From: Sphingomonas sp. PP-CE-1G-424
GTDB taxonomy: Bacteria; Pseudomonadota; Alphaproteobacteria; Sphingomonadales; Sphingomonadaceae
Direction of reading: 5' to 3'
NCBI RefSeq assembly: GCF_004341085.1
Contig: NZ_SLXW01000016.1
Span: forward strand, 1-40,182
Length of the DNA stretch: 40,182 nucleotides
Below are positions 10,253 through 20,500 of the stretch, piece after piece. Position 1 is the first letter of the stretch; every line of letters starts with the position of its first letter. Made by a program: the position numbers and the translations under genes. The notes beneath the pieces were generated by a model. That model saw only the letters and a program-made list of their open reading frames with translations. It was not told where the DNA came from and ran no database searches.

Positions 10253-13200
10253 ATGCGTATGATCGACGACGTCCTGAGGCTCTCCGCGTCCGACCTGATG
10301 CGGTTCAAGGGCTGTCGGCATGCGACGACGCTGGACCTGCGGCTCATGGAGATCGGGGATCTCCGGCCGCGCCGGGACGGCGCGGAGGCGGAGCTGCTGC
10401 AACGACAGGGCGACGAGCACGAACTCGCGTTCCTGGCGCGCCTGAAGGCCGAGGGACGCATCGTCGTGGAGATTCCCAAGGACGGCATCCCGCTCGAGGA
10501 GTCGGTGCGTCTCACGCATGCGGCGATGGCGGAAGGGCCCGACGTGATCTTCCAGGGCGCGCTGCTCGAAGGGGCTTGGGGCGGCTACACCGACTTCCTC
10601 GAACGGGTCGAACGGCCCTCTGCGCTGGGAGCCTGGTCGTACGAGGTCGCCGACACGAAGCTGAAGCGCAAGCCCGACCCCAAGCACGTCCTCCAGCTCT
10701 GTCTGTACAGCGACCTTCTCGCGACAGTGCAGGGCGTCGCGCCCGAGGCGGCGCATCTCGAACTGGGAAGCGGCGAACGGTTCACGGTCAGGTTGGCGGA
10801 GGTTTCCGCCTATGCGCGGTATGCGCGGCGCATGATGCAAGAGTTCCTCGCGGCCCGTCCGGAGACCCGACCGGAACCGGTCTCGGCATGCACGCTGTGC
10901 CGTTGGAGCGAGGCCTGTGCCGAGCGTTGGGACCGGGAGAACAGTCTCTCGCTCGTCGCGGGCATCAGTCGGTCGCAACGGCAGAAGCTGGAGGCCGCGG
11001 GCGTGGTGACGATGGGCGCCCTAGCGGTCCGCGAACAGCGGGTGCCCAAGATGGCGGTCGAGACCCAGCGCAGGCTAGTGACCCAGGCTCGGCTTCAGAC
11101 CGCCCGACGCGCGGGATCTCCGCCTTCGTTCGAGCTTCGCGACGCCGAGCCGGGTAAGGGCTTCGGCATTCTGCCGGCCCCTGATGACGGTGACATCTTC
11201 TACGACATCGAGGGCGATCCCTATTATCCTGGCGGCCTCGGGTATCTGCATGGCCTCTGGTACCGCGAGGCCGGCGAATGGGTCTTCCGGGCGTTCTGGG
11301 CGCATACGCGCGAGGAGGAGGGACGCGCCGTCGCCGATCTTCTGGCGTTCTTCGTGGAGCACATGAGCCGGCATCCGTCGGCCCGCATCTATCATTATGC
11401 CAACTATGAGATCGCCGCTCTCCGGCGGTTGACCGCCGAACATCGGACCGGCGAGGCGGCGATGGATCAGCTTCAGCGCGAGCGCCGCTTCGTCGACCTT
11501 TTCAAGGTAGTGGCGGGCGCGATGATCGCTTAGGAGAAGGGCTACTCCATCAAGGATCTGGAGGCCTTCTACATGGAGAAGCGCGCCGCGGACGTCGCGA
11601 CGGCCGGTGCGAGCGTCGTCTTCTACGAGGAATGGCGTCAGACCGGTGACCAGAAACTGCTCGACGACATATACGACTACAACCGCACGGACTGCGTCTC
11701 GACGCAGCTGCTCCGCGACTGGCTGATCCGGGATGCGAGGCCCGCGGCGATGCCCTGGCCGGTCCTCGGCGATGTCCCCGATGCCGGGGCGCTGTCCAAC
11801 GTGGCCGCCGAGGACGAGGAAGTCGAGGTGCTGCGCGGCCGGCTCCAGCCCGTTCGCGAAAGGCTCGGCGACCGCGTCGCCGATCTGCTGCTGGACCTCG
11901 GGCCGTTCCACAAGCGCGAGGACAAGCCGACCTGGTGGGCGATCTTCGACCGGCTGGCCCAGGAGAGCGAGGAGCTTGTCGACGATCTGGAATGCATCCA
12001 GGGGCTGGAGGCCGTTGGTCCGCCCGTGCAGGTTACCCGGCAGTCGTTCGAACGGACGTACCGGTTCCCGCAGCAGGAGACGAAGCTGCGCGCCGGCAAG
12101 ATGCCTTGCGTGAAACCCGCGGCTATGCCGGAGGACGTGAGTCTGAGGTCGATCGACAACGACGCATGCACCCTCGTGCTGCGCCGTTCGACGGCGAAGG
12201 GGCCGTTGCCCGATCGTCTCGACCTCCTTCCGCCACGCCCGCTGCGCAACACGATCCTGAAGGACGCGGTCGCGGCCGTGACCGATGAGATCATCGCTGG
12301 CTCTGGACGGCTTCCGGCGGTGGAGCATCTTCTGTCGCGATCGTCGCCGGTCTTCGTCGACGGCACGCGCCCGGACGGGATCATCGCCGCGGACGGGGAC
12401 CTGCCGAGCGAGACGAGCCGCGCGATCGCCGCGATGGCGGGCACGACGCTGGCGATGCAGGGGCCGCCCGGGACGGGGAAGACGTATGTGAGCGCGCTCT
12501 CGATCGTCGACCTGGTGCGGGCGGGCAAGCGCGTCGCCGTATCTTCGAACAGCCACAAGGCCATCGGCAACCTCCTGAAGGCGGTGGCTGACCGCGCGCG
12601 GACGGACGGGGTCAACTGCCGCGTGGTCCAGAAGGCGTCGGAGGACGGTGACGACGACGCCCACTCCGGGATCGTCTTCGTCAGCGACAACGACGCGCCC
12701 GAGATAGCGTCCGCCCATGTCGTCGGTGCCACCGCATGGCACTTCGCGCGGTACGCCGCGCCGACCTTCGACTATCTGTTCGTCGACGAGGCGGGGCAGG
12801 TCTCGATCGCCAACATCCTGGCCATGGCGCGGTGCGCGCGCAACATCGTCCTGGTGGGCGATCCGATGCAGCTGCCGCAACCGCTGCAGGGCAGCCACCC
12901 CGGTGACAGCGGCCGGTCGTGTCTGGAGTACCTGATAGATGGGCACCGCGTCGTGCCGCCCGATCGCGGCGTATTCATCCCGATCAGTCGACGCATGCAT
13001 CCGACGGTGTGCGGATTCATTTCGAGCGCGGTGTACGAGGGGCGGCTCGGAAGCGACGAAGCGTCGGGCCTGCAGACGCTCATTTCATCGACCGGCGTCG
13101 ATCTGGTCGGCGCCGGCATGCGCGCCGTCAGCCATCTAGGGCGCTCGCAGGTCAGCCCCGAGGAGATCGATGCGATCTCGTCCCGGATCGGCGAACTCGT

Positions 13201-13588
13201 CGGCGCGACGTACCGCGACCGCAATGGTCGCGAGCGCGTCGTCGGCCACGGGGACATCATGGTCGTGGCGCCGTATAACGCGCAGGTGAATGCGCTGCGC
13301 GCTCACCTCCCGCCGTCGATCCGCGTCGGCACCGTCGATCGCTTCCAGGGTCAGGAGGCACCGATCTGCCTCGTCTCCATGACGACCTCGAGCGGCGAGG
13401 AGCTGCCGCGTGACATCGCGTTCCTGTTCTCGCTCAACCGCATCAACGTGGCCGTTTCGCGGGCGCAGGCGGCGGCGATGGTGTTCGCGAGCCCGCTGCT
13501 CCTGGAGACGCCGTGCCGCACGGTCGAGGAGATGTCGCTCGTCAACGCGCTTTGCATGCTGCGGGAGTATGGGGGTGACACGTTTTGA
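10253..13588 (+). pseudogene. RecB-like (TM0106-type) Fe-S nuclease fused to SF1 helicase, interrupted by TAG
   Basis: Read through one TAG (11531-11533), this is a 1111-codon gene. Its parts are: a Cas4/RecB-like nuclease with Asp134-x-Lys136 and the QLCLYSDLL helix; a probable Fe-S site of Cys21, Cys213, Cys216, Cys222; an RNase H-like (DEDD) domain with Asp318-Glu320 and Asp480 (YNRTDC); and an SF1 helicase with GPPGTGKT (737-744), VDEAGQ (844-849), VGDPMQLPQP, DRFQGQE and INVAVSRAQ. The fusion of COG2251-type nuclease with COG1112-type helicase is a known architecture. The stop cuts the RNase H-like domain, and the frame is otherwise intact. The ATG at 10253 has AGAGGAAAGGGG 7 bases upstream. 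It may be a pseudogene, a recent mutation, a sequencing error or a readthrough gene. The second half has an ATG at 11573 but no good ribosome site. Confidence 0.8.
11531..11533 (+). other. in-frame TAG splitting the nuclease/helicase
   Basis: The codon between AMIA and EKGYSIKDLEAFY is TAG at codon 427. Both flanks align with the same RNase H-like domain, so this is a nonsense change and not a frameshift. A single base step from TCG (Ser) would explain it, since many relatives have Ser-Glu at this place (recalled, not checked). Confidence 0.85.
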
Positions 13589-13634
13589 CACGCACGCGTG
13601 CGATTGTCGAAGCTCGGATAGCAGGAGAAGCGAA

Positions 13635-13895
13635 ATGGCATTCTGGGATATCGGGTTCCGTCACATCGTCGACGTCGACGGGCAGCTGCTGGCGATCGAT
13701 GCGGAGGTCATCGACACGGCATCTCTCCTCGCGAAGGCGGGCCGGCCCGTCGATCGTACGCTCTGGCTCGTTCGCGCGGGCGAGCGCTTCCTCGTGAAGC
13801 CTCGGCAGCTCGTGCGCCTGTCGCAGGACGAGGTCCTGTTCTTCGAGACCGAGGAAATGGTCCAAACTCGATCTTTCCTGCGCTTGGCGGCCTGA
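13635..13895 (+). CDS. small ubiquitin-like (beta-grasp) protein
   Basis: An 86-residue protein resembling a single repeat of the bacterial multiubiquitin family (PF14452-like). It has an opening strand with VDVDG, then a helix LLAKAGRP, then a strand pair VDRTLWLVRAGE, and a closing stretch VRLSQDEVLFFETEE. It lacks a C-terminal di-glycine, ending in LRLAA, so conjugation as seen with true ubiquitin-like modifiers is not obvious. The ATG has an excellent ribosome site (AGGAG, 7-base spacer). It lies 46 bases after the nuclease/helicase and 280 bases before the DptF-like gene, all on one strand, so it probably belongs to the same system. No E1, E2 or JAB protease is seen in the window. The family call is by eye. 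Confidence 0.6.
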   Translation: MAFWDIGFRHIVDVDGQLLAIDAEVIDTASLLAKAGRPVDRTLWLVRAGERFLVKPRQLVRLSQDEVLFFETEEMVQTRSFLRLAA

Positions 13896-13947
13896 GAAGC
13901 AGACGTCTTCAAGAGGAGGGGGGGACAGCGCTTGGGGCGCCCCAACA

Positions 13948-13969
13948 GGTTAGGGACCGTCCCGTAACC
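13948..13969. repeat. imperfect palindrome GGTTAGGG...CCCGTAACC
   Basis: GGTTAGGG pairs with CCCGTAACC apart from one bulged G, around ACCGT. It lies 52 bases after the ubiquitin-like gene. There is no T-run, so it could be a weak terminator or a protein-binding site. Confidence 0.35.
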
Positions 13970-13988
13970 CCTCTCAGTGACGCTGGCC

Positions 13989-14138
13989 ATGATGATGCCG
14001 TTTGAGCTGAAACCCTCGGGCGTAGTTGTTAGTGGGTATGAACACGATTGGGAAGACGCGCACCGCGCATTGAGCTCGGTTCAGCGGAATATGGGGCTCA
14101 GCGAGTCATTGTTGGTTTACGTTGCCTACCTAGGATGA
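13989..14138 (+). CDS. possible 49-residue small ORF
   Basis: An ATG-started frame with a helix-like stretch (DAHRALSSVQRNMGLSES) lies between the ubiquitin-like and DptF-like genes. There is no clear ribosome site and no recognised family. It is listed because it fills an otherwise empty 280-base gap inside the operon-like run. It could equally be leader RNA, and its 3' end overlaps the first arm of the inverted repeat at 14123-14130. Confidence 0.25.
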   Translation: MMMPFELKPSGVVVSGYEHDWEDAHRALSSVQRNMGLSESLLVYVAYLG

Positions 14139-14161
14139 TCCCTTACAAGTGCAGGTAGGCA
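14123..14161 (+). promoter_or_regulatory. 8-bp inverted repeat just before the DptF-like gene
   Basis: A perfect inverted repeat TGCCTACC (14123-14130) / GGTAGGCA (14154-14161) with a 23-base spacer ends two bases before the ribosome site AGGGGGA. A weak promoter may overlap it (TTGTTG 14109-14114, TAGGAT 14131-14136). It could be an operator for a separate promoter of the three-gene run, or an RNA hairpin that limits translation. Confidence 0.4.
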
Positions 14162-14175
14162 CAAGGGGGAACGGT

Positions 14176-16014
14176 TTGTCGGCACATTCTTCAACGTCGG
14201 CATGGGTACGTTTTCTACGCAACTACGGCCCCATTCCCACCAACGACAACATGTACGACGAGTCCATCCAGCGTGCGTTGAAGCGTCACAAGATCGCCCC
14301 GATAACGCTGCCGGCGCCACTGGTTGGTAGGCTTGTCGCGAACTTCGAAGGCGAGAATGCGATCTCGCACATCATCACCGGCACTGCGGGCGACGGTAAG
14401 ACGTACCATTGCCGGGAAGTCTGGACCGCGCTCGGCGGAGACGCGGGTGTATGGAATGCGGGCGACAAGGTGCAGACGCTCAAGGTCGGCGCTCGGACGC
14501 TCGTCATCGTCAAGGACCTGAGCGAACTTCGCGAGGACGAGAGCGCCGAGATCATCGTCGCCTTCGCCCGCGACGTCGCCGATCCCGCGGCCTCCACGAC
14601 CTACCTTCTAGCCGCCAATCATGGGCAGCTCCTGGAGAAGCTCAAGTCCGCGCCGCCGAGCTCCGAGGTCGAGCGCGTCACCGCCGTCGTCGAGGAACTG
14701 CTGGTGACGGGTAGGAACCCCGATGCCGGCATCTCCGTCGGGCTGGACGATCTCAGCCGATCGCCGGCCGCGGAGATGGCGATGCAGATCATCGAGGAGG
14801 TAAGCTCCCACGATGGCTGGGAGGGATGTGGAAGCTGCGCCGCCAATGCGGGCGATGGCATCTGCCCGATCTTCGAGAACCGCCGGCGTCTGACGGGGGA
14901 GGGGCCCGACGACCCCTTCAGGCGGCGCATCACCGCTCTCATCGAGCTGAGCGAGCGGAACGGCAACCACTTCCCCGTCCGGCAGCTGCTCGCACTGGTC
15001 GCCAACAGCATCCTGGGGCACCCCGACGCTCGTGACGGCCTGATGAGCTGCGCCGAGGTTCCGGCGATCGTCCAGAGCGGAAAGGCGGACCGCGCGAGCA
15101 TCTACCGCAACATCTTCGGCGAGAACCTTCGGCCGAGCAAGGCGGAGAAGACCGAACTCTTCCGCAAGCTGAACATGTTCGGCATCGGGGCCGAGACCAG
15201 CAACCGGGTCGACAATCTGCTTGTCTACGGAGCCGACGACCCGGCCTATGCGGACGACTATGCGCGGCTGGTGCTCGCCGATCCGATCTACGGTGCGACC
15301 CCCTCGTATGTCGGCGCCCAGCGGGTCTATCTCGAGGGCGCGGAGGGTACGGACCGGCGGGCGTTCCTCGGCGCCCTCCGCGCGCAGCGGCAGCGTCTGT
15401 TCTTCACCATGCCCGACGAACTGGCATCCACGTACGACCTCTGGGATCTGACCGTCTTCCGGTATGCCGGTCTCTACCTCGACGTGGCGGCGAAGGTCGC
15501 GGATCGGCAGGCGGTGCCGCGGCAGGCCGTGTCCATGGTCGTGCGCGGATTGAACCGCATCTTCACGGGCATGCTGGCGCAGAACCAGGACGAGCTGGTT
15601 CTCGCGACCTCGGGCAGCTACTCGCAATCCAAGCGCAGCCCGCTTCTCGACGAGCTGATCTCGGTCCCTCGGCAGGGCGGCGAGGAGGTGTCGATCATAA
15701 CGGATGGCGCGGGCGGCTTCTGCGTGTCGGTCAAACTCGTGCGCGGATCCGAGATCCCTCCCGTGACCCTGTCGCTTTCGCCCACCCGGTTCGAGTTCCT
15801 CGGCCGCGTCGCGGAAGGCGCGCTGCCGAGCAGCTTCTCGCTCGAGTGTCACGAGGACCTCCTCGCCTTCAAGGCGCGGCTGCTCCGGGAGACGGAGAAC
15901 CGGCGCAGGCTGGATGGTGACGACGAGATCAACGAGGGAGAGCTGATGCTCCGGTTCATCGACCTGGCCGGTGACGGTCGAGCGGTCGCGCGTCGCGTGG
16001 TGGTGCGCATATGA
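14176..16014 (+). CDS. P-loop NTPase, DptF-like
   Basis: A 612-residue protein with a Walker A site GTAGDGKT (69-76) near the N-terminus, followed by alternating strands such as TLVIVKDLSEL. A possible metal site is Cys218, Cys221 and Cys230 (GCGSC then GICP). The GDGK-type loop, the length and the position before DptG-like and DptH-like genes match the phosphorothioation-dependent restriction protein DptF (DndF), but overall identity could not be tested. The TTG start at 14176 is chosen for its ribosome site (AGGGGGA, 5 bases upstream); a GTG at 14149 and an ATG at 14251 are alternatives. Its stop overlaps the next start (ATGA). It probably acts as the NTP-hydrolysing partner in the complex. 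Confidence 0.6.
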   Translation: MSAHSSTSAWVRFLRNYGPIPTNDNMYDESIQRALKRHKIAPITLPAPLVGRLVANFEGENAISHIITGTAGDGKTYHCREVWTALGGDAGVWNAGDKVQTLKVGARTLVIVKDLSELREDESAEIIVAFARDVADPAASTTYLLAANHGQLLEKLKSAPPSSEVERVTAVVEELLVTGRNPDAGISVGLDDLSRSPAAEMAMQIIEEVSSHDGWEGCGSCAANAGDGICPIFENRRRLTGEGPDDPFRRRITALIELSERNGNHFPVRQLLALVANSILGHPDARDGLMSCAEVPAIVQSGKADRASIYRNIFGENLRPSKAEKTELFRKLNMFGIGAETSNRVDNLLVYGADDPAYADDYARLVLADPIYGATPSYVGAQRVYLEGAEGTDRRAFLGALRAQRQRLFFTMPDELASTYDLWDLTVFRYAGLYLDVAAKVADRQAVPRQAVSMVVRGLNRIFTGMLAQNQDELVLATSGSYSQSKRSPLLDELISVPRQGGEEVSIITDGAGGFCVSVKLVRGSEIPPVTLSLSPTRFEFLGRVAEGALPSSFSLECHEDLLAFKARLLRETENRRRLDGDDEINEGELMLRFIDLAGDGRAVARRVVVRI

Positions 16015-17558
16015 CGATCAAGATCCTGCCGCGCCCGACTAGCTTCGACGATCGGAGCGGGCCTGACTTCTGGATCGACGAGGCGATCTGGGGGCACCGT
16101 CTCTACGACGAGCAGACCCCTTGGTTGACCTTCCTGGAGTTCATGACCGTGCTGCTCGCTGAGAACCGGGAGGGACGCGCGCTTCGCGAGGATGCCCTCA
16201 ACAGCCTTTCCTACCGTCCGCAGCTGCAGCTCCGCCTGCGCAATCTCGTGTTCAACAACCCGCACATCATGACCGTGCTGGCGGAGGATCGTGCGGATGA
16301 CGCGTCTTGGACGAGCTGGCTCGAAAAGATCACGGAGACGGCGGGTGGTCTCGACAAGCCGGATTTCACGTATCTCCGCGATCGCTTCGAGAGCTTCCAG
16401 GACTTCGCGGCCGTCATAGGTTTCCTCCAGGGGTCGGCCATCGAAGGGACCAGCAACAAGCGCTGGAGTTCGAAGTTCGTCTTTCCGTTCGGTCCGAACG
16501 CCCTCTACGAGGATGCGAACGTCAATCCGCGCGGCGGGGTCTCGAACGACCGCCGCTTCTTCGCCCGCACCGGCGAGCTTCTCTATCTGATGCTGTGCCG
16601 GAGCCGCGATGCGGATGCTCTGCGCGGCCTTCTCGTCACCCGGTTCCTTGAGAACGCGGCGCCCTACGACCGCATGGCGCGCGCCATCCAGGGCGACCCG
16701 CAGTTGGCTAAGTCGGAGCGCGCAGGCGCGTTTCTGCCATGTGCGTCCCACCCGCTGTTCGACCGTCTGGCCGAGGACTGGCTCGCGATCCTCAGTCTGC
16801 CGATCCCCGCGTATGACGCCATACCGCATCTGGTGACGATGACGGGGCTGAACATGATGCTCTACCAGCTCGAACGCGCCCGTGATGTGCTGGATCAGGA
16901 TCCGGTGCGGCTGGTCTGCGAGATCGTCTCGCCGAGGAAGTCGGTGGTGCGCGACCTCTCGGCGGATTCGTATCAGCGGAACAACGGACTGCCGCAGCAG
17001 GCGGTCGACCGCTTCATCCGGCAGGTCGCCGAGACCGAGGAGTGGCAGGCCGCGACAGCATCCGACGATCCCGTCCTGAACGCAGGCGACATTCTTCGAA
17101 AGGCCTTCGGATGGCCGGATGCGGATGACGACGACATCGCCCCCGACCCGGCCGCGCTCATCGAACAGCTCGCGGCGCGCGCGCTCAGTCGGCACAAGCA
17201 GCACATCGGCAAGATCCACATGACATGGTCACGCGCGATCGGGCTTTCCTCACGTCGGTCGAGCCGCCGGGTCCGCTACGCCCCGACCGATCGTCTGCTG
17301 AAGACGCTCGTGGTGTGCTCGGTCTCGAAGCGTCTCGAGTTCCGGGATTTCCTCGCACTGCTCCACGATCGCTACGGCATCGTGATAGGCGACGCGCAGG
17401 CCCGCGATTTCGTGGCGAGCGGTGACGCCGATCAGGAGGACTTCTCGGACAACGCCCGTCGGCTCGAGGAGCGGCTGGCGAGCCTGGGCCTGTTGAAGCG
17501 GCTGTCGGACTCCTGCGCCTATGTCGAAAATCCCTTTCAGCGAGCCCAAGCCGCGTGA
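16011..17558 (+). CDS. DptG-like middle subunit
   Basis: A 515-residue, largely helical protein with no catalytic motif. The last 120 residues look like a winged-helix or helical module (KRLEFRDFLALLHDRYGI, then LEERLASLGLLKRL). It is coupled on both sides: ATGA with the upstream P-loop gene and GTGA with the downstream FtsK-like gene. In Dnd restriction clusters DptG sits between DptF and DptH, so position and size suggest a structural or bridging role. The assignment rests mainly on gene order; without a profile search it could be an unrelated protein filling the same slot. Confidence 0.5.
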   Translation: MTIKILPRPTSFDDRSGPDFWIDEAIWGHRLYDEQTPWLTFLEFMTVLLAENREGRALREDALNSLSYRPQLQLRLRNLVFNNPHIMTVLAEDRADDASWTSWLEKITETAGGLDKPDFTYLRDRFESFQDFAAVIGFLQGSAIEGTSNKRWSSKFVFPFGPNALYEDANVNPRGGVSNDRRFFARTGELLYLMLCRSRDADALRGLLVTRFLENAAPYDRMARAIQGDPQLAKSERAGAFLPCASHPLFDRLAEDWLAILSLPIPAYDAIPHLVTMTGLNMMLYQLERARDVLDQDPVRLVCEIVSPRKSVVRDLSADSYQRNNGLPQQAVDRFIRQVAETEEWQAATASDDPVLNAGDILRKAFGWPDADDDDIAPDPAALIEQLAARALSRHKQHIGKIHMTWSRAIGLSSRRSSRRVRYAPTDRLLKTLVVCSVSKRLEFRDFLALLHDRYGIVIGDAQARDFVASGDADQEDFSDNARRLEERLASLGLLKRLSDSCAYVENPFQRAQAA

Positions 17559-20500
17559 CACCATCTGATCTCATTGGCGCCGCCGGCGCCGCATCCATCC
17601 GCCAGCGACTTTCGGCCATCGGTGATGGCGAAGGTGTGGCGCGCTACCTCCTGGACCGACTGACGGGCGAACAGGTGGCGGCGATCACGAGCGCGCTGCT
17701 CGTCGATCCCCAGACCGACGCGTTGCTCAAGATCCAGTTGCCGCGAACGCTGATCGGCGGGTTCGATCTGCCCGACCACGTCGTCACGGACGAGAGGACC
17801 GTCGCGATCCGGCATGCCGAATGTGACCGGCCCGCGCTTCTCCTGGCCAACACCGACGACGATCAGGGCGCCTCCCTCGGCGACGTGACGCTGATCGGCG
17901 CGAAGCAGTTGACCGAGGATTCCGAACCCTGGGTCGGAGCGGCGGCGGCCGGGTTGGGGCTTCCCGACAACCAGCTCTCGGCGTGGCGGGCCGCGCTCAA
18001 GGGTCTAAACGCTGCCGACGACTGGACCCTTCATCAGATCTCCAACTACGTGGCGCTCACGCGCGAGCGGATCGCGGATGAGTCGACGACGGTCTCCGAC
18101 GCGTTGGGCTGGGCTCTGCCCGCGCTCCACCTCCCGCGCGACAGCGGCTACTTCCTCGGCATCCGGGACAAGGATCTCGAGAAGTCGCGGAGCTGGAGCC
18201 GGCTGTTCGAAAAGCTGGTGTCGGACCGGCGGCCGCTGCTCGCCAAGCAGCGCCCCAACCGCCAGATCATCGAGAGTGACGATCTGCGCAGCCAGTTCGA
18301 GGGCGTCAGGGAGGACATCCCGGCCGAGGTCCATCTGGCGATCGAGGCCTTCATCGCCGCGACGCCGGGCTGGAACGCAGCCGCCGACGCGCTCGCGCAG
18401 TTCGAATGGGAAGGACAGAGCGTCCTCCAGCTCTTCTCCGGCATCAAGCTGAAGAAGACCACGCTGCCGCAGGAGACGCTGTCCTTCTTCGAGTTCACCT
18501 TGCCCGATCGGCTCAGTCCGAAGGACGTCGACTACCTCGAGGCATTGAAGTCGAGGTCGCTGAAGGAGACGCGGGATGATGATCGGGAATTCTTCGAAAC
18601 CCACCGCGACGACCTGAGCCAGGACAAGGCGCTCCGCGTGAAGTGGGAGCGCTTCATCTTCGGCCGGCCGATCGAGTGCAACGACTTCCTGGAAGGAGTT
18701 CTGCGTGCGTTGGAGCGCCTGTTCGGACAGATCAACTTCGCGAGCAAGCGCACGCTGACGATCCGTGCCGCTCGGCGCAGTCGGTCCCAGGTCTTGGACA
18801 TCAACGCCGACGTCGGCCTGGCGTTCGGGCTCCGTTATCGTGGCCTGCCGGCGCTCATGGGCACGGCCGTCGAGTGGGATGTGCCCTACCTGTTCGAGTA
18901 TGAGGAGCTGCTCGACCGGGCCAAGAAGCGGAAGAAGTATCGCCGGAACGAGTCGAGCTCGCGGGCCGCGCTCCAGATCAAGTTCGACGTGGTGCTGACC
19001 TCGGGGTCCGAGCGTGCGACGGTCCAGCTCATCTGGATCGCGCAGCCGAACGCCATCGGGTTCGAACTGCCGAAGGACCTCGCGCGCCTGCTGAAGCGGC
19101 CGATGACCCGTAGCAGCGTCGCCCGGTTGCCGGTCAGCCGCAAGGGTGCTTTGCAGTCGGTTTCGCTCGCCGACGTCGGAACGCTGCAGCCCGCCTTCGG
19201 GCAGGACGCCGGTTCCCTGGTGCCGCGCACGGCGAGCGGCGAGGACGTCGGCAAGGCGTTCTCCAAGGCGCTGAAGGCAGCGGCGCAGAGCGGTCGCATC
19301 GACCCGGCCGGGGTTTCGGCGATCGGGTCGGCCTGGACGGCTTTCGAGACCGCGTACGTCGGTGCCATCGGCGCGCTCCAGGTGTCGGGCTACGCATCGG
19401 CCGGCCTCATCGAGCAGGCCGCGACCTACGGGACGTTGCTGAACACGCTCTCCGCGCACGCGCCCGGAGATCTTAACCGCCGGGACCTGTGGGAGCCGGT
19501 GCTGAGCCTCGGCGTCGTCCCCGTGGCCGGCAGCGCACCCTCGGCGATCGTGGCGCCGTGGCATCCGCTTCGGCTCGCGGCATCCGCGGTCAAGATGCGG
19601 TCGGTCGCCGGCCTCGCCGAATACCTGCTTTCCGACGTCGAAGTGAATTTCGGCGACTCCCGCCTGTTCTTCTCCGATCTCCGCGACGAGCTCGCGCACC
19701 CGCTCTACCCCGAGATCGCGGTGGGATACGACGGCAGCGAGGCCGTGCTCCTTTCCGACACCGGGACGGTGAACGACTACAGCCTGCTCGAACGCCCGGT
19801 GCGCGATCCGTCCGAGGCGACGACCGACGTCGACCCCGCCGAGGCGGCGAAGCAGATACGGGCACTGCTCGAACGCTATCTCGATCTGCAACCGCACGAG
19901 AGGTCGAACCTCTCCATCATGCTGTTCAACTGCGACGCGGCCGGCCTGCCGCTCGCGACGGTGAACGGTCTGAGTTCGGTGCAGGACCAGGAGGAGGTGC
20001 ACTGCAATGTCCTGGTGCGGCATCGCGACCGGACCCGACTCTCCCGCGTCTATGGCGAACTGCTCGACCGTTCGGAAGGCGATCCGGATGCGGTGGTCGT
20101 CAGCGAAACCTCGCGCAACTTCATGTCCAAGCTCCGCATCGGCGTGATGCTCGACAGCGGCACCGTGCGTCCGGGGAACGCCACTCGTGAAATCGACGTC
20201 GCATTCCTTCACGACGTCGTGTCGCGGCAGGCGCGCGAGCAGTGGTTCCCGGTCCCGGCGGCAGGTTCGAATCCCGGTCTGCTCGAGCATGTGCCGGCGC
20301 GCTGGTCCTATCGTCGGGTGACGGCTGAGGACGAGCTGAAGGCGACGGTCTACCTCACGTGCCCGAGGCAGCCGGACGCCGGCTGGTCCTATGTCGACGC
20401 CGTCGCGAACGTGATCCGCCGGCAATCGCACGGCGCGGGCGAACACTACCTCCCGGCGCGGCAGATCTCCTTTCAGGACTCGGGCCTCAAGGCGATGTTC

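Noticed and set aside
11075..13000. 641-residue open frame on the minus strand
   Set aside because: It is antisense to the helicase, whose motifs are all on the plus strand; composition is that of a shadow frame.
20264..20279. GGTTCGAATCCCGGTC resembles a tRNA T arm and could be taken for a second attachment site
   Set aside because: It lies inside the intact DptH-like coding frame, has no cloverleaf around it and differs from the tRNA-fMet T arm.
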